A program made the translations under genes and the position numbers. The notes under the pieces are model-generated. The model saw only the letters and a list, made by a program, of their open reading frames with translations, was not told where the DNA came from and did no database searches. A DNA stretch of 64,000 nt from positions 41,067 through 105,066 of the forward strand of contig JAFVYV010000010.1 in assembly GCA_017508485.1 (NCBI GenBank), in the 5' to 3' direction. The DNA comes from Clostridia bacterium. Lineage in GTDB: Bacteria > Bacillota > Clostridia > Christensenellales > Borkfalkiaceae. Positions within the stretch are counted from its first letter, which is position 1; each line of letters begins with the position of its first letter. Shown here in pieces: positions 41,855 to 50,421 of this stretch.

Positions 41855-44800
41855 TATTCTTCCCCCTTTACTGCTTGGCAGATAGTTTCTTGACTGACTT
41901 CTGCATCTCTTTTGTTTAAATATTTGCCGTCAAAAGAACATAACCCCTTAAACTGACAATAATCACAGGCTTTTTCTGTTGGCGATGCTACTTTTACACC
42001 GTCAGTTATATTTTCAGCACCCTTTTTTGATATTAGCATAGCGTATTTTAAGTAGTCGTTAAAGGCTTCTTTATCAAGTAAAGATGCGTTGCTTCTTTCA
42101 ATTTTTCCGTTTTTGTTAAAAGCAACCTTTATTTTGCTACTTTTTACACCATTTTCTAAAGTGTTGTCTATAATGGATAACACTTCTTCATCTTTTAGTG
42201 AACGACCTTCAAAAAACACCTTTTTATCCTCATCAAGGTTGACTAAATCATCGCTAAGTGGCAAATAATATACCCCTGCAGGATTTTTGCCCGTGCTTTT
42301 TATTAGCGCGTTCATATATAGGAAAAGTTGCACTTTTTTGCCCATATATAAGTCTTTGTTCTTGTCTTCTTGAGTGCCTGTTTTGTAGTCGATTATTCTT
42401 ATAAAGTCTTCAGTTTCATCTACTCTGTCTATTTTACCCGTTACGAAAATATCGCCGTTTTTGGTGTTTAAAACTATGTTGTCTTTTTTACTAAAACCTT
42501 TTTCTACACCAGTTATTTTAAATGATGAAGTTTGAAGTTCTAAATATACTTCATAACACTCTCTTTTTGCTTCAATAACGGCTTTAGTTATAATTCTATT
42601 TGATATGCTATCTTCTAGAAAATGTGAGTAGTTTTCAAGTTCTTTGTTTGCAATTTCTTCTGCTAATTTATCACTATCTTGTTTGTTTTTTACTTTGTCA
42701 ATTACCTTTGAATATTCTTCTAAAACTTTGTGGATAAAATTACCTATATCAAAGGCTTGAACTTCTCCTACTTCTCTTTCCTTTAGTAAAAGTAAATTCT
42801 TTAAAAATGAAGAATAAGGACAGTTAAAATAACTTTCTAAAAGGGTTGCGCTAACCTTTTGTTCGTTTAAGTTTACCTTATCTTTTAAGTAAATATCTTC
42901 CGTCTTATTTAGTTCTTCTACAAAAGTTTTTTCTACTTTATTCGTTAAATTTTCTTTATTGATTTCTTCAAGGGCGTGATAATAACTTGATGCTAAAGTT
43001 AAATCTTCGGTGTTACCTTCTTTTGCCGTTGCAGTAATTAGCGCAAAAGCCTTTTCACCTTGTTTTTTAGATAAAAATCTTGTTGAATTAACCTTTTCTT
43101 GAACTAAAATATCCCCTATTTTATCACTCTTTTTAGCGATTTTTAGTTCCTTTTTATCAAAAGAAAACATTTTTTGAATATGCGCTATTACTTCACTTTT
43201 CTTTTTTAACTTGCCACCTACTTGTGATGGATATGATAGGTATAAGTTTTTGCTAAAACCTACTAACCCTAACGCTAAATCTTCACGCAGTCTTGCGTTT
43301 ACTATTTTTATGGTAGGTTCAACGAATAGGCTTATTTTATCAAGTTCTCTTAAGTCGTTGTCGCTTAAAAGTGATACGTCGTCTTTTACGGCAGGTAGTT
43401 CGTGCGTTAAGCCTAAAACGAATAGGTGGCTTGAAACCCCTAAGCCACATTGCTTTAAGTTTCCAACGAAAACTGCGTCGTTAAACTGTGGTATAATTGG
43501 AATTTCTTTTGCCTTTATACCACTAGTTAGTATTAAAGAAAATTCGGCAAACTTTATTCTTGTTCCCCTTAAAATCTTTAACACTTCATCTAAAATTTCT
43601 AAAACGCTAGATAAGGCCTTGTCGTTATACGAACTTTCTACTAATTGGTTATATTCTATTAGCCTTTCGCTTAACTCTTTTATCTTATTTTCTGCATCTA
43701 TTTTTTGAAGTAGATTTTTTATTTCTTTTACGTAATTTTCTGCATAGTCTTCTTCCTTAATTTTTGAAAGACAGTCTATTATTTTTTTTCTAAATTCTTC
43801 AAACTCTTTTAATTTTTCGTTATTAAAGGTGAACTCTTTTTTGAATTGCGCCCTTTGAATATTGTATTTATATAAATAGTTTTCAAAATCGTCTAAAAAG
43901 TCTTTATCCGTGCAAAATAATGGATTTTTTGCAAAGTTCATTACTTCTTTTATGCTAAAAGCACCCCTTAAGTTCTTAAAATAAGACACTAAAAGAGAAT
44001 AAATTGGGTGTTCTGAAAGGTTCTTTCTTACGTCTAAAAAGAAAGGTACTTCATACCTTTCAAAAATTTTTGAAAGATGGTCTTTGTATTGTTCGTTTTC
44101 AATTGCTATGGTAAAATCTTTATATCTATAACCTTCTTCAATTACCTTGCTTTTTATTATTTTTGCGCACCTTTCAAGTTCATCTATCATATTTTCCCCT
44201 TCGTAAATTGAAAGGGCAGTTGTGTTGGCTTTACTAAAGTCTTTTTTGTAAACTTTTGGATTGAAAATATTTTCAAGTATCTTCTTTCCTTCAATGCTGA
44301 TAGGCGCAAAATCTTCAATTTCTACCTTGATTTTTTGGTCATATAGTATGCTTAAAAAGGCGTTTACCGTTTCGTTAGTGTATGCAAAGGTGTTTTCCCC
44401 TGATACTAAAATTGCCGTTACGCTTTTTGCCTTTTTTACTAAAACTTTAATTACTTCTTTTATTTGTTTTGTAAAACTGTTAAAACCTACTAAAAATACG
44501 TTCGTGTTAGATAAATCTTCCTTTTCCATTACGCTTGGAAGTTCGTTTAAGTAGTTGTTTTGGTCAATAAATCCACGCTCCGTTAGTAGCCTTTCATACT
44601 CAGCGTAAATATATGCAAGGTCGTTAACCTTATTAAATAAAGTGCCTTGTAAATTTTGTTTTGCTTCTTCTAAATCTTTTGGGGTAACCTTTGCGCTTTT
44701 TAACTGTGCAATAAGTTCAAACACGCTTGGTGCGTATTGATAACTTACACCCTTTTTAAATAGCGTTGTTCCTTCGCTTTTTTCTGCTATAATCTTTCTA

Positions 44801-45060
44801 AGTAGCATTATAGACCCTTCTTTATTTAGAAGGTTGTCTATTCTTTTACTTCTTTTTAAGTATTTGATAAAAGAAAAAACTTCCGTATTAAAAGTGCCAC
44901 CTAATACGGATACTATTTGCCTTTCTGTTAAAAGGGTCATCTTTTCTTCAGTAAATACTAAATTCCTTTCTTCTAGGTCACGAGAATAGCCCTTTAACTC
45001 TTCTGCTATTTTATTAATTGCGTTAAAATAAGTGTTGGTTTTTATGAGTTTTGCTTTCAT
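41854..45060 (-). CDS. addB: ATP-dependent helicase/nuclease subunit AddB
   Basis: This 1068-residue AddB/RexB subunit has a C-terminal RecB-family nuclease motif (VTGKIDRVDETEDFIRIIDY, about 894-913) with the conserved Asp and Lys, and a four-Cys Fe-S cluster formed by NCPYSSFL near residue 771 and CDYCQFKGLC near the C-terminus. The N-terminal Walker A seen in many AddB proteins is absent: the first 30 residues have no GxxGxGK. It recognises Chi-like sites in the AddAB complex. It leads the addBA operon and its start may be leaderless (a -10 box lies seven bases before the ATG). Confidence 0.94.
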   Translation of the reverse strand: MKAKLIKTNTYFNAINKIAEELKGYSRDLEERNLVFTEEKMTLLTERQIVSVLGGTFNTEVFSFIKYLKRSKRIDNLLNKEGSIMLLRKIIAEKSEGTTLFKKGVSYQYAPSVFELIAQLKSAKVTPKDLEEAKQNLQGTLFNKVNDLAYIYAEYERLLTERGFIDQNNYLNELPSVMEKEDLSNTNVFLVGFNSFTKQIKEVIKVLVKKAKSVTAILVSGENTFAYTNETVNAFLSILYDQKIKVEIEDFAPISIEGKKILENIFNPKVYKKDFSKANTTALSIYEGENMIDELERCAKIIKSKVIEEGYRYKDFTIAIENEQYKDHLSKIFERYEVPFFLDVRKNLSEHPIYSLLVSYFKNLRGAFSIKEVMNFAKNPLFCTDKDFLDDFENYLYKYNIQRAQFKKEFTFNNEKLKEFEEFRKKIIDCLSKIKEEDYAENYVKEIKNLLQKIDAENKIKELSERLIEYNQLVESSYNDKALSSVLEILDEVLKILRGTRIKFAEFSLILTSGIKAKEIPIIPQFNDAVFVGNLKQCGLGVSSHLFVLGLTHELPAVKDDVSLLSDNDLRELDKISLFVEPTIKIVNARLREDLALGLVGFSKNLYLSYPSQVGGKLKKKSEVIAHIQKMFSFDKKELKIAKKSDKIGDILVQEKVNSTRFLSKKQGEKAFALITATAKEGNTEDLTLASSYYHALEEINKENLTNKVEKTFVEELNKTEDIYLKDKVNLNEQKVSATLLESYFNCPYSSFLKNLLLLKEREVGEVQAFDIGNFIHKVLEEYSKVIDKVKNKQDSDKLAEEIANKELENYSHFLEDSISNRIITKAVIEAKRECYEVYLELQTSSFKITGVEKGFSKKDNIVLNTKNGDIFVTGKIDRVDETEDFIRIIDYKTGTQEDKNKDLYMGKKVQLFLYMNALIKSTGKNPAGVYYLPLSDDLVNLDEDKKVFFEGRSLKDEEVLSIIDNTLENGVKSSKIKVAFNKNGKIERSNASLLDKEAFNDYLKYAMLISKKGAENITDGVKVASPTEKACDYCQFKGLCSFDGKYLNKRDAEVSQETICQAVKGEE

Positions 45061-45067
45061 AAAATTT

Positions 45068-45073
45068 ATTATA
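45068..45073 (-). promoter_or_regulatory. Extended -10 box of the addBA operon, very close to the start codon
   Basis: On the minus strand, TGTGA precedes a perfect TATAAT, and the TATAAT ends seven bases before the addB ATG. Transcription would begin at or next to the A of ATG. The -35 region (TAGAAA at 17-base spacing) is weak, consistent with reliance on the extended -10. Confidence 0.6.
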
Positions 45074-45137
45074 TCACACTAAATACCCTTTTTCTATATA
45101 ATTTTATAATTTAAATTTATTATTTTAATAAATATTG

Positions 45138-45166
45138 TTCACTTTTTTTTAATTTTGTGCTAAAAT
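45138..45166 (+). promoter_or_regulatory. Promoter of the 351-residue lipoprotein gene
   Basis: TTCACT and TAAAAT are separated by 17 bases, with TGTGC directly before the -10. AGAGGAA serves as ribosome site before the ATG at 45207. Confidence 0.6.
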
Positions 45167-45206
45167 TGTTTTATCGTTTTATAAAAAACTTTTTAGAGGA
45201 ATATAA

Positions 45207-46262
45207 ATGAAAAAATTAATTACTATTTTTGCCCTTTTAATTTGCAGTTTATTGCTTTTTACAGGTTGTACAGCACCTACTCCTATAAGTTATTCTGCAA
45301 ACTGGTTTAAAGACGGCAAATTTATTGGGTCAAAACAAACTTATACCTATACGGTAAAAAATATTGACGGCTTTAAACATAGTTCTTACGACTATTCTAA
45401 AGTTGATAACGACGTTGTTACGGTTAACTACGGCGTTGGCGAATATACTGTTATTTTAGAAACAGTTTATGATTTAGATGAAAATTATAAACCTTTTACT
45501 TCTTCATATGCGGGAAGTTTTAAGGGTTTTTATAAACTTACTACTTTCTTTAATATTGACGTAACTTTTGTGTATAAAAGTGGCTCTTATTCTTTTACCG
45601 ACACGATTACTTCTACTTGTTGGTTTAATGAAGTTGATTATTACTTACAACCTATTTTCCACACAAAAAGTTATAACACAACTTCTTTAGATAAAAATTA
45701 TAATATTGCTCATAGCGCATATACTTCTACTATTAACTATAATAACGGAAATGCTGAACTTACAATTCTAAACGATAGTTTAGTTGAAGCATACCCTAAC
45801 GATAGTAAGTATTCTATTGTTAAAGCGACTGACGCTTTTCAAGAAGTTAGTTATAAAAACTTAGGCGTTATTGATAATGAAGAATTACTTTTTGCAGTTC
45901 GTTGTTTACCACTTGCAAAAGATTATGCAGTTAGCCTAAACGTTTTTGATACTACGCATAGAAAGGTTAAAGGTGTTGCAGTTAGAGTTTTAGCAGAAGA
46001 AAAGGTTAACACAGACCTATTTAAAGATAACAACTTTGTTGTTGGTGGCGAACCTATAATTAAAGAAGACGGTAGTATTGATACTTTTGTTACTTCTATC
46101 GTACTAAATGAAAAACTTGCAGGTTCACCTAAGTTCTGTTGGTATCAAAAGGCAAATAAAGGTCTTAGCGATAGAGCATTACTAGTTAAATTTGTTGATA
46201 AACTTCCTAACGGACTTGGCGCTTTAGAATACACTTTAACTAGCGTAAATTTAGAAGTGTAA
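45207..46262 (+). CDS. Lipoprotein of unknown function
   Basis: This 351-residue protein has a signal peptide and lipobox (LLLFTGC, Cys about residue 21), followed by a single exported domain with no membrane helix. It is rich in Tyr, Asn and Thr and beta-strand-like (YTYTVKNIDGFKHSSYDYSK near 46-65). I do not recognise the family. It has a plausible promoter and a shared terminator after it, so it is transcribed alone. A surface or cell-envelope role is likely, with no known binding partner. Confidence 0.72.
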   Translation: MKKLITIFALLICSLLLFTGCTAPTPISYSANWFKDGKFIGSKQTYTYTVKNIDGFKHSSYDYSKVDNDVVTVNYGVGEYTVILETVYDLDENYKPFTSSYAGSFKGFYKLTTFFNIDVTFVYKSGSYSFTDTITSTCWFNEVDYYLQPIFHTKSYNTTSLDKNYNIAHSAYTSTINYNNGNAELTILNDSLVEAYPNDSKYSIVKATDAFQEVSYKNLGVIDNEELLFAVRCLPLAKDYAVSLNVFDTTHRKVKGVAVRVLAEEKVNTDLFKDNNFVVGGEPIIKEDGSIDTFVTSIVLNEKLAGSPKFCWYQKANKGLSDRALLVKFVDKLPNGLGALEYTLTSVNLEV

Positions 46263-46281
46263 TAAAATGAAAATTAAATTA

Positions 46282-46307
46282 AAAAGCCGTGAAAATTCAC
46301 GGCTTTT
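46282..46307. terminator. Bidirectional terminator between the lipoprotein gene and alkD
   Basis: AAAAGCCGTGAA and TTCACGGCTTTT form a perfect 12-bp stem with a 2-base loop and T runs on both sides, between convergent stop codons. Confidence 0.9.
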
Positions 46308-46334
46308 ATTTTTTTAAATTTGTTTTTTAGGGGC

Positions 46335-47009
46335 TTAAATTTTTAAGGTTTTTAGGTATGCTTTTTGTTCTTTGGTTAACCTAAAACTATCTATCCCCTT
46401 TGATATTGACTTGTTTTGAATAAAAGGCTTTAACCTTTTTTCTTCTAAAATTTTTACTGCGTTTTGGTAGTCGTAGCAAAGCGCTACGCTATAAAACCAA
46501 GCGACTGCCATATTTACGTAATAATCTTCGCTATCAACACTATTTATTAGGTGGTAAATTTCTTCTCCTAAGCCTTCTTTATAATAGGTTAGTAGTAAAA
46601 CTATTGCAAAGCGAATTGTGTAAGGGTGCTCACTTTGTAGCCAAATTTTTATCCTATCAAAAAACTCTTTTTTTAAGCCTTTTACCCTTTTTAAGTAAGA
46701 TACTGTAAAGTCGCAAGTTGCCCAGTTGTCTATGTATGGTAAAAACCTTTCTATCTCGTTAAAAAGGTCTTTTTCATCTACAAACTGAAGTAGTCCACCG
46801 TGAATATTATTTTCTTCGTAATAAAAGTGGTTTTCTTTTAGAAATTCTTTTGCTTTTTTAGAATTTTTAAGGCTATTTATTATCTTTTTTATTTGTGGTA
46901 TTCTTACCCCTATAACCCTTTTTTCATCAACGGTTGGCATTAGTTTTTGGTGGAAAAGTTTATAGGTTAAGTCTTGATTTTTATAAAGAATATCTACTAC
47001 TTTACACAT
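46335..47009 (-). CDS. AlkD-family DNA alkylation repair protein
   Basis: This 224-residue protein consists of helical HEAT-like repeats of the AlkD type, with VIGVRIPQIKKIINSLKNSK near 34-53, DNWATCDFTVSYLKRVKG near 92-109 (Trp and Asp typical of the DNA-backbone-contacting site) and MAVAWFYSVALCYDYQNAVK near 172-191. AlkD removes alkylated bases such as 7-methylguanine without base flipping. It overlaps the flippase gene upstream by eight bases. Confidence 0.85.
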   Translation of the reverse strand: MCKVVDILYKNQDLTYKLFHQKLMPTVDEKRVIGVRIPQIKKIINSLKNSKKAKEFLKENHFYYEENNIHGGLLQFVDEKDLFNEIERFLPYIDNWATCDFTVSYLKRVKGLKKEFFDRIKIWLQSEHPYTIRFAIVLLLTYYKEGLGEEIYHLINSVDSEDYYVNMAVAWFYSVALCYDYQNAVKILEEKRLKPFIQNKSISKGIDSFRLTKEQKAYLKTLKI

Positions 47010-48453
47010 CTTTTTTTACCAAACTTTTTATGCCTGATACAAGTAGGTTAACGCACTTTTTATTGAAGAGTTTTGATAAAAGTATATATAAAATTACGCC
47101 AACCACAATTTGTATAATCATAACAAAATAGTACTCTATAGGTATAAATGAAATAAGCACTAAAAGTCCACCCATTATAAAAGAAATTAGTAGGCTTGGC
47201 ATAAAGTCTATTAGTTGTTCGCTTATTTTATAACCGATATATTTTTTGTTTAGTATTAGGTTTATAATTAGGTTTATAAAAGATACTGCTAAAGATGAAA
47301 GGGCAATATAAATAACACCAAAAAAGCAGGAAATTATAAGGGCTGTTAAACTTATACATTTTTTTATGATATCTACCCACATAAAGGCTTTGCCATCTTC
47401 TACCTTTAACACCTGCCTTGTGATGGTGTGAATTGGTGAAAAAAGTGCCACGCTTAAGAATATGTATAAGTATGGTAGTGAGAAAAGCCACTTTTCCGTT
47501 AGCACTAGTTTTATAAATGATTCCCCTATAACGGCAAAACCTAAAACGCAAGGAAAAAGTGTAAAACTCATTAAAGAAAGTACCTTTCTTGCTTGTTCTT
47601 TAATTTTTTCTTTTGAGTTTGCCATTGAAAAGGTTGGAAAAAGTACCCCTGCAAGTCCACTATTTACGTTGGTTGCTAGTATTTTTGGATATTTTTTGCC
47701 TTGGTTATAGTATGATAGTTCTGCTAAAGAATATCTATTACCTATAATAAGTTCCCTTAACTTTTCATAGGCGGTGTCAATTACCCCTACTATGAAAAAT
47801 TTGTATGATATTGAAAACAGTTCTTTTAGTCTTTTAAATGAAAATTTTAGTTTTGGTAGCCATTTAGAAAAGATGAATAAGAACACCATATCAATAAAAG
47901 CGTTGGTTAAAATTTGGCCAACTAAAGCCCATACGCCATACCCTTTTAGCGCCATAAACACACCGACAACGCCTGACAAAAGAGTGCCTATTAAACTTAT
48001 AAAAAAGAATTTTTTAAATTGTAAATTCTTTGCTATTACGCTTTTTTGAACGCTACTTAGTGCTAAAATTGGTATTTTTAAGGCAAGTACCCTTATTACT
48101 AAAGTTAAAAGTTCTTGCTTTTCAGTATTGAAAAAACTTGCAAAAGTTCCCGCTAAAAAGAAAACGATAAAATAAAAAAATACCGAAAGGACTACTTCCG
48201 TGTAAAACACGGTAGAATAGTCAATATCGTCGGTATTTTGTTTTTTTATTAGGGCTTGTGAAAAGCCGTGATTAAAAAATATGCTAAAAAAGGCAACTAA
48301 AATTGAGCATATTACTACTATACCGTAGTCTTCAGGTAAAAGAATTCTTGCTAAAATGATAGAAACAACTATACTTATTAGTTCCGTTCCTATCTTTTCA
48401 AGAAAATTCCAAAATATTCCCTTACCCATTTTTTTGCTCAAATTTTCTGCCAT
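47002..48453 (-). CDS. Polysaccharide flippase (Wzx-like)
   Basis: This 483-residue membrane protein has about 12 to 14 helices and the polysaccharide-flippase signature MGKGIFWNFLEKIGTELISI (about 9-28) and ILARILLPEDYGIVVICSIL near 38-57. It moves lipid-linked sugar units across the membrane. It lies six bases after the CapD-type gene, which makes the activated sugars, so the two likely belong to one surface-polysaccharide pathway. No glycosyltransferases lie alongside in this window. Confidence 0.83.
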   Translation of the reverse strand: MAENLSKKMGKGIFWNFLEKIGTELISIVVSIILARILLPEDYGIVVICSILVAFFSIFFNHGFSQALIKKQNTDDIDYSTVFYTEVVLSVFFYFIVFFLAGTFASFFNTEKQELLTLVIRVLALKIPILALSSVQKSVIAKNLQFKKFFFISLIGTLLSGVVGVFMALKGYGVWALVGQILTNAFIDMVFLFIFSKWLPKLKFSFKRLKELFSISYKFFIVGVIDTAYEKLRELIIGNRYSLAELSYYNQGKKYPKILATNVNSGLAGVLFPTFSMANSKEKIKEQARKVLSLMSFTLFPCVLGFAVIGESFIKLVLTEKWLFSLPYLYIFLSVALFSPIHTITRQVLKVEDGKAFMWVDIIKKCISLTALIISCFFGVIYIALSSLAVSFINLIINLILNKKYIGYKISEQLIDFMPSLLISFIMGGLLVLISFIPIEYYFVMIIQIVVGVILYILLSKLFNKKCVNLLVSGIKSLVKKDV

Positions 48454-48459
48454 TTTTGG

Positions 48460-50301
48460 TTAGTTTCTCCTATCAATAACGTAGGTAGGAACAAGTTCTT
48501 TTACTAAATCTTTCATCTTGTCCGTTTCTTTGTATGCTTCTAAAAGAAGTTCGTCTATGTTCATAAACAACTTTTCTTCATCAAGTTCAATTGGCTTACC
48601 TATGTGAATACGCTTGTTTGCAGTTTCTTTTAAGCCTTCTTCTGCCATTAAAAGTTCTTCATAAAGTTTTTCACCAGGTCTTAGACCCGTTACTTCTATC
48701 ATAATGTCTTTATTTGGTTCGTAGCCTGAAAGTTTTATTAGATTTTCAGCCATATCGTAAATTCTAACTGGTTTACCCATATCTAAAATAAAGATTTCCC
48801 CACCTTTTGCGTATGCACCTGCTTGTAATACTAATGATACGGCTTCTGGTATGGTCATAAAAAATCTTGTAATATCTTTATGCGTTACAGTAACTGGTCC
48901 ACCTTCTGCTATTTGTTTTTTGAATAGTGGAATAACTGAACCGTTTGAGCCTAAAACGTTACCAAATCTTACGGCAACGAATTCCGTATTGCTCTTTTTG
49001 TTCATTTGTTGGATTATCATTTCACAAATACGCTTTGTTGCACCCATTATGTTGGTTGGGTTTACAGCCTTATCCGTTGAAATCATAACAAATCTTTTAA
49101 CGCCAAACTTGTCTGCCGCAGTTGCTACGTTTAGCGTTCCACCAACGTTGTTTTTAACTGCTTCGTTAGGGCTTGTTTCCATTAAAGGTACGTGCTTATG
49201 CGCTGCTGCGTGGAAAACTATGTTTGGTCTATATTTTTCAAAAATATCGTTTATTCTTTTTTGGTCACGAATACTTGCAATTAACACTTCTAAATTAAGC
49301 GTAGGACATCTTCTTTGTAGTTCTTGCGCTATTTCGTAAGTTGTGTTTTCATAAATATCTAAAATTATTAACTTTTTTGGGTTTCTTTTTGCTATTTGAC
49401 GGCAAAGTTCACTACCTATTGAGCCACCGCCACCCGTTACCATTACAACTTGGTCTTCTATGTAAGTCATAATTTCTTTTAGGTTTACTTTAGTTTCTTC
49501 TCTACCTAAAAGGTCAACTACCGATACTTCACGAATAGCAGAAATCATCGTTTCCCCTTTAATAAGTTCGTGAATACTTGGTAGCGTTCTTACCTTAACA
49601 CCCGTTTTTTGACAGGTTTTAATTAGTTCGCTTATCTTCTTCTTTTCTTCTGATGGAATTGCTATTATAATTTGGTCTGGTTTATAAATTGATACGAACT
49701 TTTCAACTTCCTTAGTCTTTCCTACGATTTTTACACCGTGAATATTTAAGCCTATCTTATTTTCGTTATCGTCTAAAATACATACTGGAATTAGGTTTAT
49801 TTTTGATGAAGACTGAATTTCTTCTACAAGTTGGTTTCCTGCTTGACCTGCGCCTATAATGATTGCTCTTTGTTTTTTATTGTTTTTACCTTTACCAAAG
49901 AACAAGTGCCAAGCCCTTGGAATAAACCTTATAAGTAGTATTACTAGTAAACTTAAAATAGAATATGCAATTGCCCATATAACTGGAATACCGTTGATTA
50001 TACCCGCTAAAATAACGACTATACTCATTACGGTAGCAACTACTATAGAGATTTTTACTGCGTCTTTAACCCCTAAATATTTTAAATAACTTGAGTACAC
50101 GCCCGTTACTAAAAATAAGCCGACTAATAATACTATGGCAACTAGTAAAATCCATTTTAACTTTAGCATTGACTCTAACAAATGGTTAAAATCTACCCTT
50201 ACTATTATGCAAGCAACACCTGCAAGAAGAATAAGAGTTATTATATCAAGCACCATTAGTCCTATCATCTTTAGAACGTTTAAACTTTTTGTTTTGTTCA
50301 T
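48460..50301 (-). CDS. Membrane-bound nucleotide-sugar 4,6-dehydratase (CapD/PglF-like)
   Basis: This 613-residue protein has four N-terminal membrane helices (residues about 10-130), a CoA-binding/Rossmann domain with VGAGQAGNQLVEEIQ-like sequence (IIIGAGQAGNQLVEEIQSSS, about 147-166), and a C-terminal SDR dehydratase (VVMVTGGGGSIGSELCRQIA, about 289-308; ISTDKAVNPTNIMGATKRIC with the catalytic region). It converts UDP-GlcNAc to a 4-keto-6-deoxy sugar, the first step toward rare sugars in surface glycans. It precedes the flippase gene. Confidence 0.92.
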   Translation of the reverse strand: MNKTKSLNVLKMIGLMVLDIITLILLAGVACIIVRVDFNHLLESMLKLKWILLVAIVLLVGLFLVTGVYSSYLKYLGVKDAVKISIVVATVMSIVVILAGIINGIPVIWAIAYSILSLLVILLIRFIPRAWHLFFGKGKNNKKQRAIIIGAGQAGNQLVEEIQSSSKINLIPVCILDDNENKIGLNIHGVKIVGKTKEVEKFVSIYKPDQIIIAIPSEEKKKISELIKTCQKTGVKVRTLPSIHELIKGETMISAIREVSVVDLLGREETKVNLKEIMTYIEDQVVMVTGGGGSIGSELCRQIAKRNPKKLIILDIYENTTYEIAQELQRRCPTLNLEVLIASIRDQKRINDIFEKYRPNIVFHAAAHKHVPLMETSPNEAVKNNVGGTLNVATAADKFGVKRFVMISTDKAVNPTNIMGATKRICEMIIQQMNKKSNTEFVAVRFGNVLGSNGSVIPLFKKQIAEGGPVTVTHKDITRFFMTIPEAVSLVLQAGAYAKGGEIFILDMGKPVRIYDMAENLIKLSGYEPNKDIMIEVTGLRPGEKLYEELLMAEEGLKETANKRIHIGKPIELDEEKLFMNIDELLLEAYKETDKMKDLVKELVPTYVIDRRN

Positions 50302-50378
50302 ATTAAAAACCTTCTCCTATATCATCTATCTTTTATTTTATCATAGGTTTAATCAATTTTCAATATCAAAAACTAATA

Positions 50379-50402
50379 AAACCCGCAAAATTTGCGGGTT
50401 TT
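50379..50402 (-). terminator. Terminator after thrS
   Basis: AAAACCCGCAAA and TTTGCGGGTTTT form a perfect near-continuous palindrome. It lies between thrS and the CapD-type gene, 20 bases past the thrS stop, followed by a T-rich run on the minus strand. Confidence 0.85.
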
Positions 50403-50421
50403 AAGCGAAAATTAAAGGTTA

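Noticed and set aside
47228..47551. Minus-strand frame of 107 residues
   Set aside because: It lies inside the flippase gene in a different frame and has a composition typical of shadow frames.
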